The notes under the pieces are model-generated. The model had not been told where the DNA came from. It saw nothing but the letters and a program-made list of their open reading frames with translations, and searched no databases. A stretch of DNA of 64,000 bases from Aquimarina latercula DSM 2041 (GTDB lineage Bacteria; Bacteroidota; Bacteroidia; Flavobacteriales; Flavobacteriaceae). A program made the translations under genes and the position numbers. The stretch spans positions 531,780 through 595,779 of the forward strand of contig NZ_KE387185.1 in NCBI RefSeq assembly GCF_000430645.1. The letters are read 5' to 3'. Below are positions 26,229 to 35,847 of the stretch, one piece after another (within the stretch, counting starts at the first letter, position 1; the number at the start of each line of letters is the position of its first letter).

Positions 26229-27725
26229 TTAGTTTTTTAATATTCGTTTAAAGAAACTACCTTTATTTGTATTTAATTTTAAGAGGTAAATACCTTCAGA
26301 AATATCAGAAATATCAACCTTATTATTAGAAGTGTTAGGAATATATTTCGCCAATAATTTGCCGTCCAAGGAATATAAATCAATATTTATTAGATCAAGA
26401 TTCTCCAAAGAGATGTTTAAAATACCGGTTGTTGGATTTGGACTGATAACACTTTTTTCGATTAAAAACTCGGAAACATCAAGGGTTATATCATTATGTT
26501 GGAAAATTTTGATCGAACTAAATTCTCCAGATACTACCCATTTAGGAATTCCTATTGCTAGTATATTTCCTGTACCGTTTAGACTTATTGAAGAGCCTAA
26601 TAAATCTCGTAAATTTTCTCCATTAAAATCTTCTCCAGTTTGATTCCATTGATCATTTTCATATCTATAAACTCTAACCTGGCCTGCAAAATCACGATCT
26701 CCTTTTCTGGTACCTACGGCAATTATATTTCCATTAGAATTTAGACTCACTGTCATTCCAATACTGTTTTTGTAACTTTTTCCTTGGATATCATCTCCAA
26801 TTTGATTCCAAGTATTATTGGTATTCTTAAAAATTTTTATCTGTCCTGCACTTAGGTAGTCGTCAGTACTGTGGTAAGGTTCGCCTATTGCAAGAATTGA
26901 TCCGTCGTCATTTAGATCTACTGAAGCCCCAAATCCATTTTGACCTTCTCCAATTAAATCTTCTCCTATTTGTGTCCAACTATTATTTATATTCTCATAA
27001 ATTTTGACTTTTCCATTTTTAAATATTCCACTGATAACGGCACTACTAGCCCCAATTGCAAGGATTTTACCATTTGCGCTTAAACTAACCGATGGGCCTT
27101 GTGTTGGCAATTGCGAATCTAAATTTCCATAATCGGTATCTATGTCTTCTCCAATTTGCACCCAGTTTTGATCTAAGTATTCATAGACTTTAACATCACC
27201 GGCAGAACGAAAAGTAGTACTATTGTTATATACTGAACCAATAGCTACTGTTTTTCCATCCGCACTTAAACTTACAGATGATCCAAATTGGTCTTTGCTA
27301 ATTCCTCTTATGTCATCTCCTATTTGCATCCATTCTCCGTTAGTGTTCTTAAATATTTTTACTTTACCATTTCCGCTCCCAAAAGTTGCAGCTGCGGGAC
27401 TACCAATAGCAATTATATTACCCTCAGCATTTAAACTTATTGATTTACCAAGTTCATCTGCTATCCTATCTCCATAAATATCATGTCCAATTTGCACCCA
27501 GGTATCATTGATTTTTTCGTAAATTTTTACCTGCCCCTTATTCTCTTGGTGACGACTACTTCCAATGGCAATTATATTTCCTTCATAGTTTAGGCTGATT
27601 GAATTACCAAACTGATTCCCTTTAGTTTCTCCAAAAATATCTTGACCAATCTGATTCCATTGGGCTTTTATTCCCGAGAATAACATAAGAAATGATATGC
27701 AAAGAAATATTTGTTGTTTCATCAT
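26229..27725 (-). CDS. FG-GAP-like repeat protein with T9SS type A sorting domain
   Basis: A 498-residue protein. After a signal peptide (ending near FSGIKAQ) it has six to seven repeats of about 60-65 residues, pattern WxQIGxDIxG...GxSVSLSxxGxxxAIG...GxVKIYE. These are FG-GAP-type blades, so a beta-propeller is likely. The last 75 residues form a T9SS type A sorting domain (ISPNPTTGILNISLENL ... GIYLLKLNTNKGSFFKRILKN). Adhesion or ligand binding is the usual guess for such propellers. It sits between the small three-TM gene and the 1593-residue gene, 94 nt from the latter, and may be a later insertion into the locus. Confidence 0.87.
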   Translation of the reverse strand: MMKQQIFLCISFLMLFSGIKAQWNQIGQDIFGETKGNQFGNSISLNYEGNIIAIGSSRHQENKGQVKIYEKINDTWVQIGHDIYGDRIADELGKSISLNAEGNIIAIGSPAAATFGSGNGKVKIFKNTNGEWMQIGDDIRGISKDQFGSSVSLSADGKTVAIGSVYNNSTTFRSAGDVKVYEYLDQNWVQIGEDIDTDYGNLDSQLPTQGPSVSLSANGKILAIGASSAVISGIFKNGKVKIYENINNSWTQIGEDLIGEGQNGFGASVDLNDDGSILAIGEPYHSTDDYLSAGQIKIFKNTNNTWNQIGDDIQGKSYKNSIGMTVSLNSNGNIIAVGTRKGDRDFAGQVRVYRYENDQWNQTGEDFNGENLRDLLGSSISLNGTGNILAIGIPKWVVSGEFSSIKIFQHNDITLDVSEFLIEKSVISPNPTTGILNISLENLDLINIDLYSLDGKLLAKYIPNTSNNKVDISDISEGIYLLKLNTNKGSFFKRILKN

Positions 27726-27731
27726 ATTAAT

Positions 27732-27953
27732 TCATTTTCTGTTTTTCCAATTTTTTTCCATGCTTGCTAGGCATATTTTCATACTTCTTCTATTATTATG
27801 TGCGGCTTTTGGGCCATTTGTTACCATCACTAAGCTGTATTTTACTCTTTTATCCTAGTTTTGTAACGCTTCGAACGAATGTTGTAAGGGCTTTCTCCTA
27901 TTACTTTTATGGTTCGAAGGGGTGGTTTGTTTTTTATTAGTTTCTATTCTCAT
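27732..27953 (-). other. intergenic remnant with two short open frames
   Basis: The 252-nt gap holds two ATG-started minus-strand frames: 27855-27953 (32 codons, MRIETNKKQTTPSNHKSNRR...) and 27732-27827 (31 codons, MVTNGPKAAHNNRRSMKICL...). A third, ATG-less frame overlaps the first and ends IRSKRYKTRIKE at 27842. All are basic and more GC-rich than the flanking 182-residue gene. None is recognised. It may be debris of an older gene or a repeat unit. Confidence 0.3.
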
Positions 27954-27977
27954 AGAGTTTTCCTTCTTATATAAAAA

Positions 27978-28526
27978 TTATTGATTTTGTATTAACTTTC
28001 CATTTCTATAAAATTTTAGGTCTTCTTTAGACGGAGAAAAATCAAACTCTGTCATAATCTTAGGGCAATCTTTTATATATTTTATTAGAATGGTATCTCC
28101 TTTGTTTTTAGTTTTTAATAAATTTCCATTTATCTTAAATTCACGCCTAAATGTGTCTTGGCGTATTTGGAACTTAGCTTCCACATACCAACTCAATTTT
28201 GAATGAGTTTTTTTTGTTATAATAGCTTGGTCAATTATAATGTCGTTTTTTTGAAAAAATCTCTCTTGTTTTTTTTCATAAAGTATAGCGTATAAAAAAA
28301 ACATTAATATTGGCATAATAAGAATCCAACTAGATTTTTCTATTTTACTTAATTTAAAAATAAAGTAGAACAAAGAAGGGATAGCTGCTAAACTCAATAA
28401 AAATGATAAAAAGCTTGATTGATTATGAAATATACAATATGATTGTAGGTGACGTAAAACACCGCTAAAATGTATTGCCAAAAAGATCATAGTTATTGAA
28501 TAAAAATATAAAAGTACTTTTCTCAT
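27978..28526 (-). CDS. small three-TM protein, candidate immunity protein
   Basis: A 182-residue protein with three hydrophobic segments (about 4-22, 38-60, 66-84) followed by a soluble C-terminal domain of about 95 residues. This layout fits a membrane immunity protein or a DUF3592-like protein. The family is not recognised. Its ATG overlaps the stop of the 1606-residue gene (TAATG), so translation is coupled. It is as AT-rich as the C-terminal third of that gene, suggesting both arrived together. The immunity function is inferred from position, size and topology alone. Confidence 0.6.
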   Translation of the reverse strand: MRKVLLYFYSITMIFLAIHFSGVLRHLQSYCIFHNQSSFLSFLLSLAAIPSLFYFIFKLSKIEKSSWILIMPILMFFLYAILYEKKQERFFQKNDIIIDQAIITKKTHSKLSWYVEAKFQIRQDTFRREFKINGNLLKTKNKGDTILIKYIKDCPKIMTEFDFSPSKEDLKFYRNGKLIQNQ

Positions 28527-31500
28527 TAATTATCCATCTTTAAAAAATCTTTTAAAATATCAGATGATATATCCTTAGTTATATTTGTTATACTCCCGAT
28601 AATTATATCATCCGTTTTATTCCAAATTATTAATATTCCTTCTTTTTCTTCTAATTTTGCGAAATAATATTTATTTCCTTCATTTTTCCAGAAATAATCA
28701 TATAAGCCAGTATCATTAAGAAAGTCCCTTACTCTTGTAGATTTTCCATTAGTTACAACTACTTGATCAAACATTTCGTGAGATCGAATTTTACTCATTA
28801 TTTTTTTGTATTCTGATATAGAAGAACTCATTTTGTTCATAAAAATTAACATTCTTGGAATGTCTATGGTTTCTCTCAATATTCTGGATAATTCAGATAA
28901 TTCATCATTGGTTTTGAGATCAAATTTTTCAATTACATTAGCTAATCTCTCAATGCTTTTAGCGCTTAATCGTGTTATGTCATATTCCGATTTGAAAATG
29001 ACATCGATTGCTTTTACACCAGATTCTTTTGCCAATAATTTTTCAATGGAGCTTTTGTAAAAATCACTTTTTCTCGAAAATAATTCCTCAAAGCTTATTA
29101 ATTTTTTCATTAATTCTACAGTCTCTGGAGTACCAAGTTTTATTTTATTTTTAAAGAACAGAAATGCATTTTTTGATAGATACTTTGTTTGTTGATGAAG
29201 TTTTATCTTTGGTAGTATTTGACCAAGTGCAACTGGTATTGCACATTGAAGACCAGCAAGCTTCAAATTATTGTAAAATTCCTCCCTACTTGTAGCCATA
29301 ATCATTCCAGAAACCTGATTTTGATCAAGTCCGATGGCGCAATCTAGAATTACATCAGTAATTTTATTATCGAATATATTTTTAACGCCTCCTAGTAGCA
29401 TGTCTTCAGCAAAATCAGAGTATGGGATTGATTCTCCTGGACTAAGAATTTCATGCGCAATTAAGTTTCCTAAACCTTCTTCTAAAGCACCTGCTATAAA
29501 TCTTTTGTAAGCATCTTGACCTAATTTATTTAAAATCTGTACTCCGTGTTGAGCAATCAATCTATAAGTCATGTAAGCCATCAGAACATCTTTTGATGCT
29601 TTTGCCGCAAAAGCGCTCCAGGCAAATACTGCGGAGTCTGTTCCAAAACGAGCGACATATTGATCATAACCGTCTTTCATAGAAATTGCTTCACTATACC
29701 CTTCTGATTCTATATCTGTTAAATAAGATTTGTAAACAGATACATCATTCATTATTTCATATCTTGATTCTAAGTCATTTAGGGAGTATTCATAGGGAAT
29801 TTGTTCTAAATTAATTTTATATTTTACCCAATCTATTGTGTTTTGATTATATCCTTCAGGAATGCCATCTCTAAGATCAATTGAAGAAAATATAATTTCT
29901 GCATCTCTTGCATAAGTTTCTACAGGAAAATGATCATTAAATTTATTTATAGAATATATACCGTTCTCTTTTAGGTAGCCAAGGATTTGTTGAAAAGAAT
30001 TCAAAGTCCATTTATCTTTAAATTCTTCTCTATAAAAGGCATAAGTTTTATCCTTTAGTTTATTTGTTATGTGATTAGAAAAATCAATAAGTTCTTGTCT
30101 ATTTGCGTCATCAATGGAATTTTCAAAGGCATAGAATACATTTACCCCTAAACCATCTAAAACTCCTTCCGTTTCGGCATCACCACACTGGTTTCCTTCT
30201 CTACTAATTGTTAGTACACTTTCAGGTAGGAATGGAGGGATTGCATTTCCTGTATATGTATTTGATAAAACAGGATTATTCCAAGAAGCTTCAATAATAC
30301 AATCCAAATAAGTATTTTGATATTTCTTTTTGGAAATAGTGAAAATTATTTGTCCAACTGGTGCATATTTGATATTGGAATATTTCTTTCTATTAAACTC
30401 TTCTAAAAAACTATCAGTTAGAACTACACCGCCTCTTACTAATTCAATATGTTCTTCTGATAGATAACCTAAAAACTTTTGATTCTGCTCTGAATAGACT
30501 CCTTGGTATTTGGTTTCATTCTGTATAAATGAGATTACAGCGCCATCTTCATTAAATTTTAAATGGGAAGCCTCATCAAGTCGTATAGCTGTACCAATCG
30601 GAGATAAAAAACAAAAATCTCTCCACTTGTTGTTGTCAATACTTAAATATTTTGTTATAGCATTTTGAACTGACTCCCCATCCTCATCACCTTGGAACCA
30701 GTAGATTTGAATACCTGGCGCATGCATTTTTTCCCAATCCATATGAGATAAGCGCACTCCAGTACCATAATCCATCAATAAGTCTGTTGTTCCGGTAGTA
30801 TTGTATTTTTTAAATGGATGTTCTAACCCAAAGACTCCATGACCCAATTCGTGAGCTGCAGTTCGGCCTTTATCATCACCAGTAAAGACAAAACCAAATT
30901 GTCGTTTTAGAGGCATAAACCCTTCTGTACCCGAATCAGAAGGTGGAATATCAGTAACAAATAAATAATAGGTGTCTCGTTGATATCCTGGTAATGTTTT
31001 AAACTGGCTAATCCATGCTTTTTCACCTTCGGTATATTGAGATAGTAAACTACTATCACCTACATCCAAGGTGGTATCTGATACTGTTAATGGCGAGGCA
31101 GAGGTAACATTAAATTGAACGCCTGCTGGGTTGTAAATTTTATTGATACGTTCACCGATACCAGATAAACTAGCGCCATTAACCGAGATTAATTTTACAT
31201 TGATCGTAGCTACATCCTGATTTGCTAGATGCCATAAATTTGCTGCTCCCGCTACTTTATACTTATCTGTAGAATCCTTAGGCCTAACCGTAGCGATGAT
31301 TTGCTGTTTGGCAAAATCAAAAGCTTTTTTGAGTGATAGGGTTGCAGTTGTGCTATCGCGATTCCATGAGGCCTGTACTTTGGTTCCTTCTTTGGTCTTA
31401 AAAATAATATCCGAAGCACTGTGATCATTTGTACTAATAGCTACTTCTGCTGTTATAAAATCTGTAGGATGATCTGGTAATGCAGCGATTGCTTTATATG

Positions 31501-33346
31501 GGATGTTATATTCTCCACCGCCAGATATCGGTACTTTGTCATATTCATTGGCAATGGAACCGCCAGCATTTTCTGGTACCGTATCGAAGCTATAAAATCC
31601 GTTAGTATTGTTAAAGGTAACCGTAATCCCAGCGGCTGTAATTTCATTAACACCACCACTGGATACTCCATCGGTGTTTCCAGAATTAGCAGGACCTCCT
31701 TCTGCTTGCTCTCCATTCGATACATCGCCATCTGCATCTACATGCCACTCTTCTCCGGTATTGTCTACAAATATGATATCGTTGCCACCATCAAATGTAT
31801 CTGGTATTGGGCCATCTGAAGTAATGATGATAATATCTCCATTTTCATCAATCTTAATATCAGTAATATTCACATCTACATTAATCACCTGAACATCACC
31901 ATCATCGCCGAGAATTGTATCTATGATAACGTCACCATCCACAATACTACCCCAGTTCGGGTCATAAGTAGTAACTACAAAACCATCTACCAGTTTCATC
32001 TCGGTATTGATTTTGATATTTTCGAATTTTACTGGAATACGTACTGTTGCCAACCAAGGTGTACTGATATACCCTTCTCCGGTAAAAGAAGTGGATCCTG
32101 ATACTTCTTTTACATATACAGGAAAATCGCCAGCAGTAAATACATCGTTTACAAAAAGTTCGGTGAGTAGTTCCTGATTCGATAGATCCACAGGATCTGG
32201 TTGTATACCACAAGAAGCATAATCTGCCAATTCTTCGCTAAGTGTTCTAAAGGTGTCTACTGGAGATTCTCCAAAACTATTCTGAGTACAGTTCCCAACA
32301 ACCCTATATTCATAAACGGTGTCTGCTTTAAATTCATCGATGGTTACATAATCTCTTGGAGTAGTTTTACTATACCATCTGTCGCTACCGGCTTCTCTAT
32401 ATTTTATCGTATAATCCAAATGATCCGGATGTCCAATCCAACTAATAGTAGCATTGGTCATACTTACATCTTGCACCTGAATATTACTTGGTAATTCGCA
32501 ACTAGCTTGGTAATCGAACCAGAAGATTTCACTATTTCCGTTATTATTAAATACCGAAACTTCTTCGCCATTATTGGTAGCAAATGCTCGCACGCGCCAA
32601 GCATATCTTTTGCCCGCTAATAACAATGGCTGAACAGGGCCGTACAATAAGGAGGTATTGGTTGTAACTTCTTGGTATAATGGTGGTGATGCTACAAAAA
32701 TAGCTTGCGGATCTATATAAGGATCCCAAACTTCTACAAGACTAAATTCGTACGAAACATTCGGTACATTGATATGTCTTGGTGTCCATTGAAAAATAAT
32801 ATTCGTAGGGTTTTGCTCACTTATTTTAGCTTGGTTATCAGGTTTATTTAAAAACGGAGGATCGTTATTGATCAGAAAAATAGTGGCACAATTTTTTGAT
32901 GATAATCGATTTCCAGTAAAAGCATCAAATACTTCAAAACAAAACCTATACGATCCATCCGGTAGTGGACTGTTATATTGTACTGAGGATATGCCTTGTA
33001 AGTTTTGTTGTTCGAAATAGGGTGCTAATTCTGATATCGTTAGGTTTAAAGGAATACCACCATCTAGGATTAAAGTGGGTGCTCCGATGACTACTGGGGC
33101 ACTAATGGCGTTGATTCCATTGCCTTCTATAGCCACTGCTAACCGAACTTCTCTGCTGGATGCCGTTACATCACTTAATACTAGTTGAACTCTTAGAGGA
33201 CTATTGGTAATTCCAGAATTGGCATATCCAGACAGATTGGTAGGATATGGAGGAATGGCTTGTGGAGTAACACGAACAGGAAAAGTCTGCGCCATGGCAA
33301 CCTTTAGCTGTAATAGTGCTATTAGTATAAATAATAGTTTCTTCAT
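28526..33346 (-). CDS. large secreted Fn3 / metalloprotease-motif protein with variable-looking C-terminus (polymorphic-toxin-like)
   Basis: 1606 residues. The signal peptide ends near KVAMAQ. Residues 20-280 are beta-rich; an Fn3 domain is at about 283-370 (TISWIGHPDHLDYTIKYREA). Acidic, repetitive beta segments follow to about 640. A zincin-type motif HELGHGVFGLEH lies at 832-843. After about residue 880 the sequence becomes strikingly AT-rich and helical, with a hydrophobic stretch around 1240-1400 and a lysine-rich C-terminal domain from about 1490. There is no T9SS sorting domain. A conserved-looking N-terminus, a protease motif and an unrelated C-terminus followed by a small overlapping gene is the architecture of polymorphic toxins. 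I recognise no known toxin catalytic motif. It lies 23 nt after the barrel-protein gene. Confidence 0.75.
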   Translation of the reverse strand: MKKLLFILIALLQLKVAMAQTFPVRVTPQAIPPYPTNLSGYANSGITNSPLRVQLVLSDVTASSREVRLAVAIEGNGINAISAPVVIGAPTLILDGGIPLNLTISELAPYFEQQNLQGISSVQYNSPLPDGSYRFCFEVFDAFTGNRLSSKNCATIFLINNDPPFLNKPDNQAKISEQNPTNIIFQWTPRHINVPNVSYEFSLVEVWDPYIDPQAIFVASPPLYQEVTTNTSLLYGPVQPLLLAGKRYAWRVRAFATNNGEEVSVFNNNGNSEIFWFDYQASCELPSNIQVQDVSMTNATISWIGHPDHLDYTIKYREAGSDRWYSKTTPRDYVTIDEFKADTVYEYRVVGNCTQNSFGESPVDTFRTLSEELADYASCGIQPDPVDLSNQELLTELFVNDVFTAGDFPVYVKEVSGSTSFTGEGYISTPWLATVRIPVKFENIKINTEMKLVDGFVVTTYDPNWGSIVDGDVIIDTILGDDGDVQVINVDVNITDIKIDENGDIIIITSDGPIPDTFDGGNDIIFVDNTGEEWHVDADGDVSNGEQAEGGPANSGNTDGVSSGGVNEITAAGITVTFNNTNGFYSFDTVPENAGGSIANEYDKVPISGGGEYNIPYKAIAALPDHPTDFITAEVAISTNDHSASDIIFKTKEGTKVQASWNRDSTTATLSLKKAFDFAKQQIIATVRPKDSTDKYKVAGAANLWHLANQDVATINVKLISVNGASLSGIGERINKIYNPAGVQFNVTSASPLTVSDTTLDVGDSSLLSQYTEGEKAWISQFKTLPGYQRDTYYLFVTDIPPSDSGTEGFMPLKRQFGFVFTGDDKGRTAAHELGHGVFGLEHPFKKYNTTGTTDLLMDYGTGVRLSHMDWEKMHAPGIQIYWFQGDEDGESVQNAITKYLSIDNNKWRDFCFLSPIGTAIRLDEASHLKFNEDGAVISFIQNETKYQGVYSEQNQKFLGYLSEEHIELVRGGVVLTDSFLEEFNRKKYSNIKYAPVGQIIFTISKKKYQNTYLDCIIEASWNNPVLSNTYTGNAIPPFLPESVLTISREGNQCGDAETEGVLDGLGVNVFYAFENSIDDANRQELIDFSNHITNKLKDKTYAFYREEFKDKWTLNSFQQILGYLKENGIYSINKFNDHFPVETYARDAEIIFSSIDLRDGIPEGYNQNTIDWVKYKINLEQIPYEYSLNDLESRYEIMNDVSVYKSYLTDIESEGYSEAISMKDGYDQYVARFGTDSAVFAWSAFAAKASKDVLMAYMTYRLIAQHGVQILNKLGQDAYKRFIAGALEEGLGNLIAHEILSPGESIPYSDFAEDMLLGGVKNIFDNKITDVILDCAIGLDQNQVSGMIMATSREEFYNNLKLAGLQCAIPVALGQILPKIKLHQQTKYLSKNAFLFFKNKIKLGTPETVELMKKLISFEELFSRKSDFYKSSIEKLLAKESGVKAIDVIFKSEYDITRLSAKSIERLANVIEKFDLKTNDELSELSRILRETIDIPRMLIFMNKMSSSISEYKKIMSKIRSHEMFDQVVVTNGKSTRVRDFLNDTGLYDYFWKNEGNKYYFAKLEEKEGILIIWNKTDDIIIGSITNITKDISSDILKDFLKMDN

Positions 33347-33369
33347 AAGCGTTTTGGGGTAATTATCAA

Positions 33370-35847
33370 CTAGTTATCCGAACTACGATATAGCTCGTCG
33401 AAATAGATGATAATTTGCTCCTCTAAATATATGTTAATTTTTTCTAAATCTTTTTTCTCGGAATACATCCTAAATGTAGCTTCCTGAGTACGTTCTTTTA
33501 TGTTTTTGGTGTGGTCACTGTTAGCGATTACCTTATTGCCTTTTAATAATTGATCTACTTCTATTCTAAGGAATAGATATGCTTCAAACTTTTCTCCTTC
33601 TACCTCATATTTGGTATAGATCTTCATGTATTCGAATTGTACTTCTTCTGATTCTGTATTTCTTTCTGTTTCCGAGAGTGCGTGTAGAGGATGATTTTCT
33701 AATTCAAATTTCGCTTTAGCATATACATCCTTCATTTGCTGATCCTTATTTACCAGTTCTTTGCGTAAACTGGATAATGTAGATCGCAATATGTTCTGAT
33801 ATACTGGGATGTAATCTTTGCGTACATAAATACTATCCAGAAAATCAATTGCTAAATTTTTGAAATCTTCATCCAATACTGCTTTTTGCTTGAGCTGTAC
33901 TAATTCATTTTGTAATTTAGATACTCCAAAAGCTTCTTTTTTATCAAAATATTCTTGGTTTGTAATGGTTTCTATTTGATCAGCAACCTTATTGGCGTTA
34001 CCTTCATAAATAATACCTCGATAACGGAATCGATAGTAATTTTGCTTGTCAAGCTTTTCTTCTAGTTGCTGTAGCGTGTCTTTTGATTTTTTAGTATTCT
34101 TTTTATCATTTGAAGAATTAGGATCTCTTTTTCTGAATCGTAAATCAGGTTTTTTAACATCAAATGAATAACTATATCCAAGGGTAACCGTAAAATCATT
34201 AGCACTGGCTGTCGAAGTATTATTTCTAAACAAGGCTAGTGCATTTAAATTCAGATTATGCTTTTCCTTATATACATAACCAGCATTGGCTCTAAAATTC
34301 GTGACATTTCCTTGTGAAGTTCCGTTGGCTAAACTTTGATTATAAGAAGCAGAAACCCCTGTTCTTAGTTTCTTGTCAAAAAACTGTTTATTAATAGATA
34401 ATGTTGGGCCATAGGTTAGTGCATCGTTTTCTTCGATAACGTTGTAAGCAGCATTTATAGCTCCACTAATTGTTAAAGCACGTTCTGGATATGCTATAGA
34501 ATAGTTAGCGCCCGCATTGTAAAAGTCTGTTTGATTATTCGTTTCATCTGCGGTGCCTTGTTCATCTTTGGTCGTTTGATATGTTAAACTAAGACCCACA
34601 TTTTGTTGCTTTTGCTTGCTCTGAGATAAAATGTATCCCAAGTTTAACGATGCATTTTGGGACACTTGTTTAAAATCTAACGTATCTAAATTTTGCAACG
34701 GATCTACTTCATTGATAACATCAAAAGCTGTTCTGATATTAGTATACGATTGGAAATTCGAATAAGAAGCGGCAATATTAAATCGGTCAGATGCTTTGAT
34801 ATTGGTATTTAGTGCTGCTACAACCCTATTGGATTGAGATTCTTTTTCATTCTTAAGATCATCTCTTTGTAAACCAGCATTTAAAGCAAGCGATACACGT
34901 CCGTTAAATAACTCTTGTGTCGCGTTTGCAGTGACGTTTTCTAAGTCATTATTAAAGAAATATGCTCCAAAGGTTCTGTATTGAGGATCGATACGCTCAT
35001 ATCCTACACCTAAACTACCTTTTCCAAAAGAATAGGTAATATCCGCATTGAAAGCAGTATAATAGTCAGTAGAGGCTTTTTCGTTAATAAAGAAACCTAG
35101 TGGATTGCTGTTTGCATCTGTTTCGTCATCGTTTAGATTTTCGGTAACGGCACTTTGCGCTACTTCTAGATTAAAGTTTAACCCTTTGGTAATCTCAACT
35201 GAAGAGGCTAGGCTGATTACTAAGTTTTCTTTAGGATCTATATTAAGATCATCGGTTATTGGAATTTCTAAAGAGGAAGCTTCATCTTTTGCTTTGAAAA
35301 AAATTAAAGCAATATTAAATCTATTGAAATCATATGAGGTTTTTAATCCGTATCCCATTCTTTTGTATGCTGGTATTGCCTCAGGTACTTCAGAATTGTA
35401 TTCGGTTGCTTTTAAAAATCTACCGTATAGAGCACTAATTTTAAACGGACCATTTGGGGTAAGATCTGTTCCAAAACCTGTAAATTGATGTCCACTAACT
35501 GTATATGGAGAAAAAGTCATAGCAACATCTCCAATATGTGTTGCTACCCATTTATATGAAGGATGAATGCTAAGTCTGTTAATTTTAAACGGTGTACTAT
35601 AAGCAAAATCCTGATTTGTATATGAAAATGATAAAGGGATGTTGTAAATACCACTTATGTTAAAATTTAAATTACCATTAAGAAAATAAGTAAAAGGTTC
35701 TCTATTGGCAGTGCCATTATAGTACACAGAATTCGCAGAAATTCCCCCATTAATCTTGACTAAAGGAGCTTTTCCAATTTGACCAAGATCTTGGCCAAGA
35801 AGGGGAGAAGTGAGTAAAACCAGTAAATAAAGTAATCTTTTATTCAA
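33370..35847 (-). CDS. outer-membrane beta-barrel protein with helical C-terminal domain
   Basis: 825 residues starting at a TTG (35847); no in-frame ATG is placed better and the signal peptide MNKRLLYLLVLLTSPLLG follows directly. Residues 25-570 are a continuous series of amphipathic strands with alternating aromatic residues (FNISGIYNIPLSFSYTNQ, NLNLNALALFRNN, DFTVTLGYSYSF), consistent with a large outer-membrane barrel. From about 575 a lysine-rich linker leads to a mostly helical, charged domain to the C-terminus. The family is not recognised. As the first gene of the minus-strand surface locus, it could be the outer-membrane partner for the secreted proteins encoded next (inference). Confidence 0.8.
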   Translation of the reverse strand: MNKRLLYLLVLLTSPLLGQDLGQIGKAPLVKINGGISANSVYYNGTANREPFTYFLNGNLNFNISGIYNIPLSFSYTNQDFAYSTPFKINRLSIHPSYKWVATHIGDVAMTFSPYTVSGHQFTGFGTDLTPNGPFKISALYGRFLKATEYNSEVPEAIPAYKRMGYGLKTSYDFNRFNIALIFFKAKDEASSLEIPITDDLNIDPKENLVISLASSVEITKGLNFNLEVAQSAVTENLNDDETDANSNPLGFFINEKASTDYYTAFNADITYSFGKGSLGVGYERIDPQYRTFGAYFFNNDLENVTANATQELFNGRVSLALNAGLQRDDLKNEKESQSNRVVAALNTNIKASDRFNIAASYSNFQSYTNIRTAFDVINEVDPLQNLDTLDFKQVSQNASLNLGYILSQSKQKQQNVGLSLTYQTTKDEQGTADETNNQTDFYNAGANYSIAYPERALTISGAINAAYNVIEENDALTYGPTLSINKQFFDKKLRTGVSASYNQSLANGTSQGNVTNFRANAGYVYKEKHNLNLNALALFRNNTSTASANDFTVTLGYSYSFDVKKPDLRFRKRDPNSSNDKKNTKKSKDTLQQLEEKLDKQNYYRFRYRGIIYEGNANKVADQIETITNQEYFDKKEAFGVSKLQNELVQLKQKAVLDEDFKNLAIDFLDSIYVRKDYIPVYQNILRSTLSSLRKELVNKDQQMKDVYAKAKFELENHPLHALSETERNTESEEVQFEYMKIYTKYEVEGEKFEAYLFLRIEVDQLLKGNKVIANSDHTKNIKERTQEATFRMYSEKKDLEKINIYLEEQIIIYFDELYRSSDN

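Noticed and set aside
35105..35488. 127-codon plus-strand frame inside the barrel gene
   Set aside because: Antisense shadow of a clear coding region with signal peptide and barrel strands on the minus strand.
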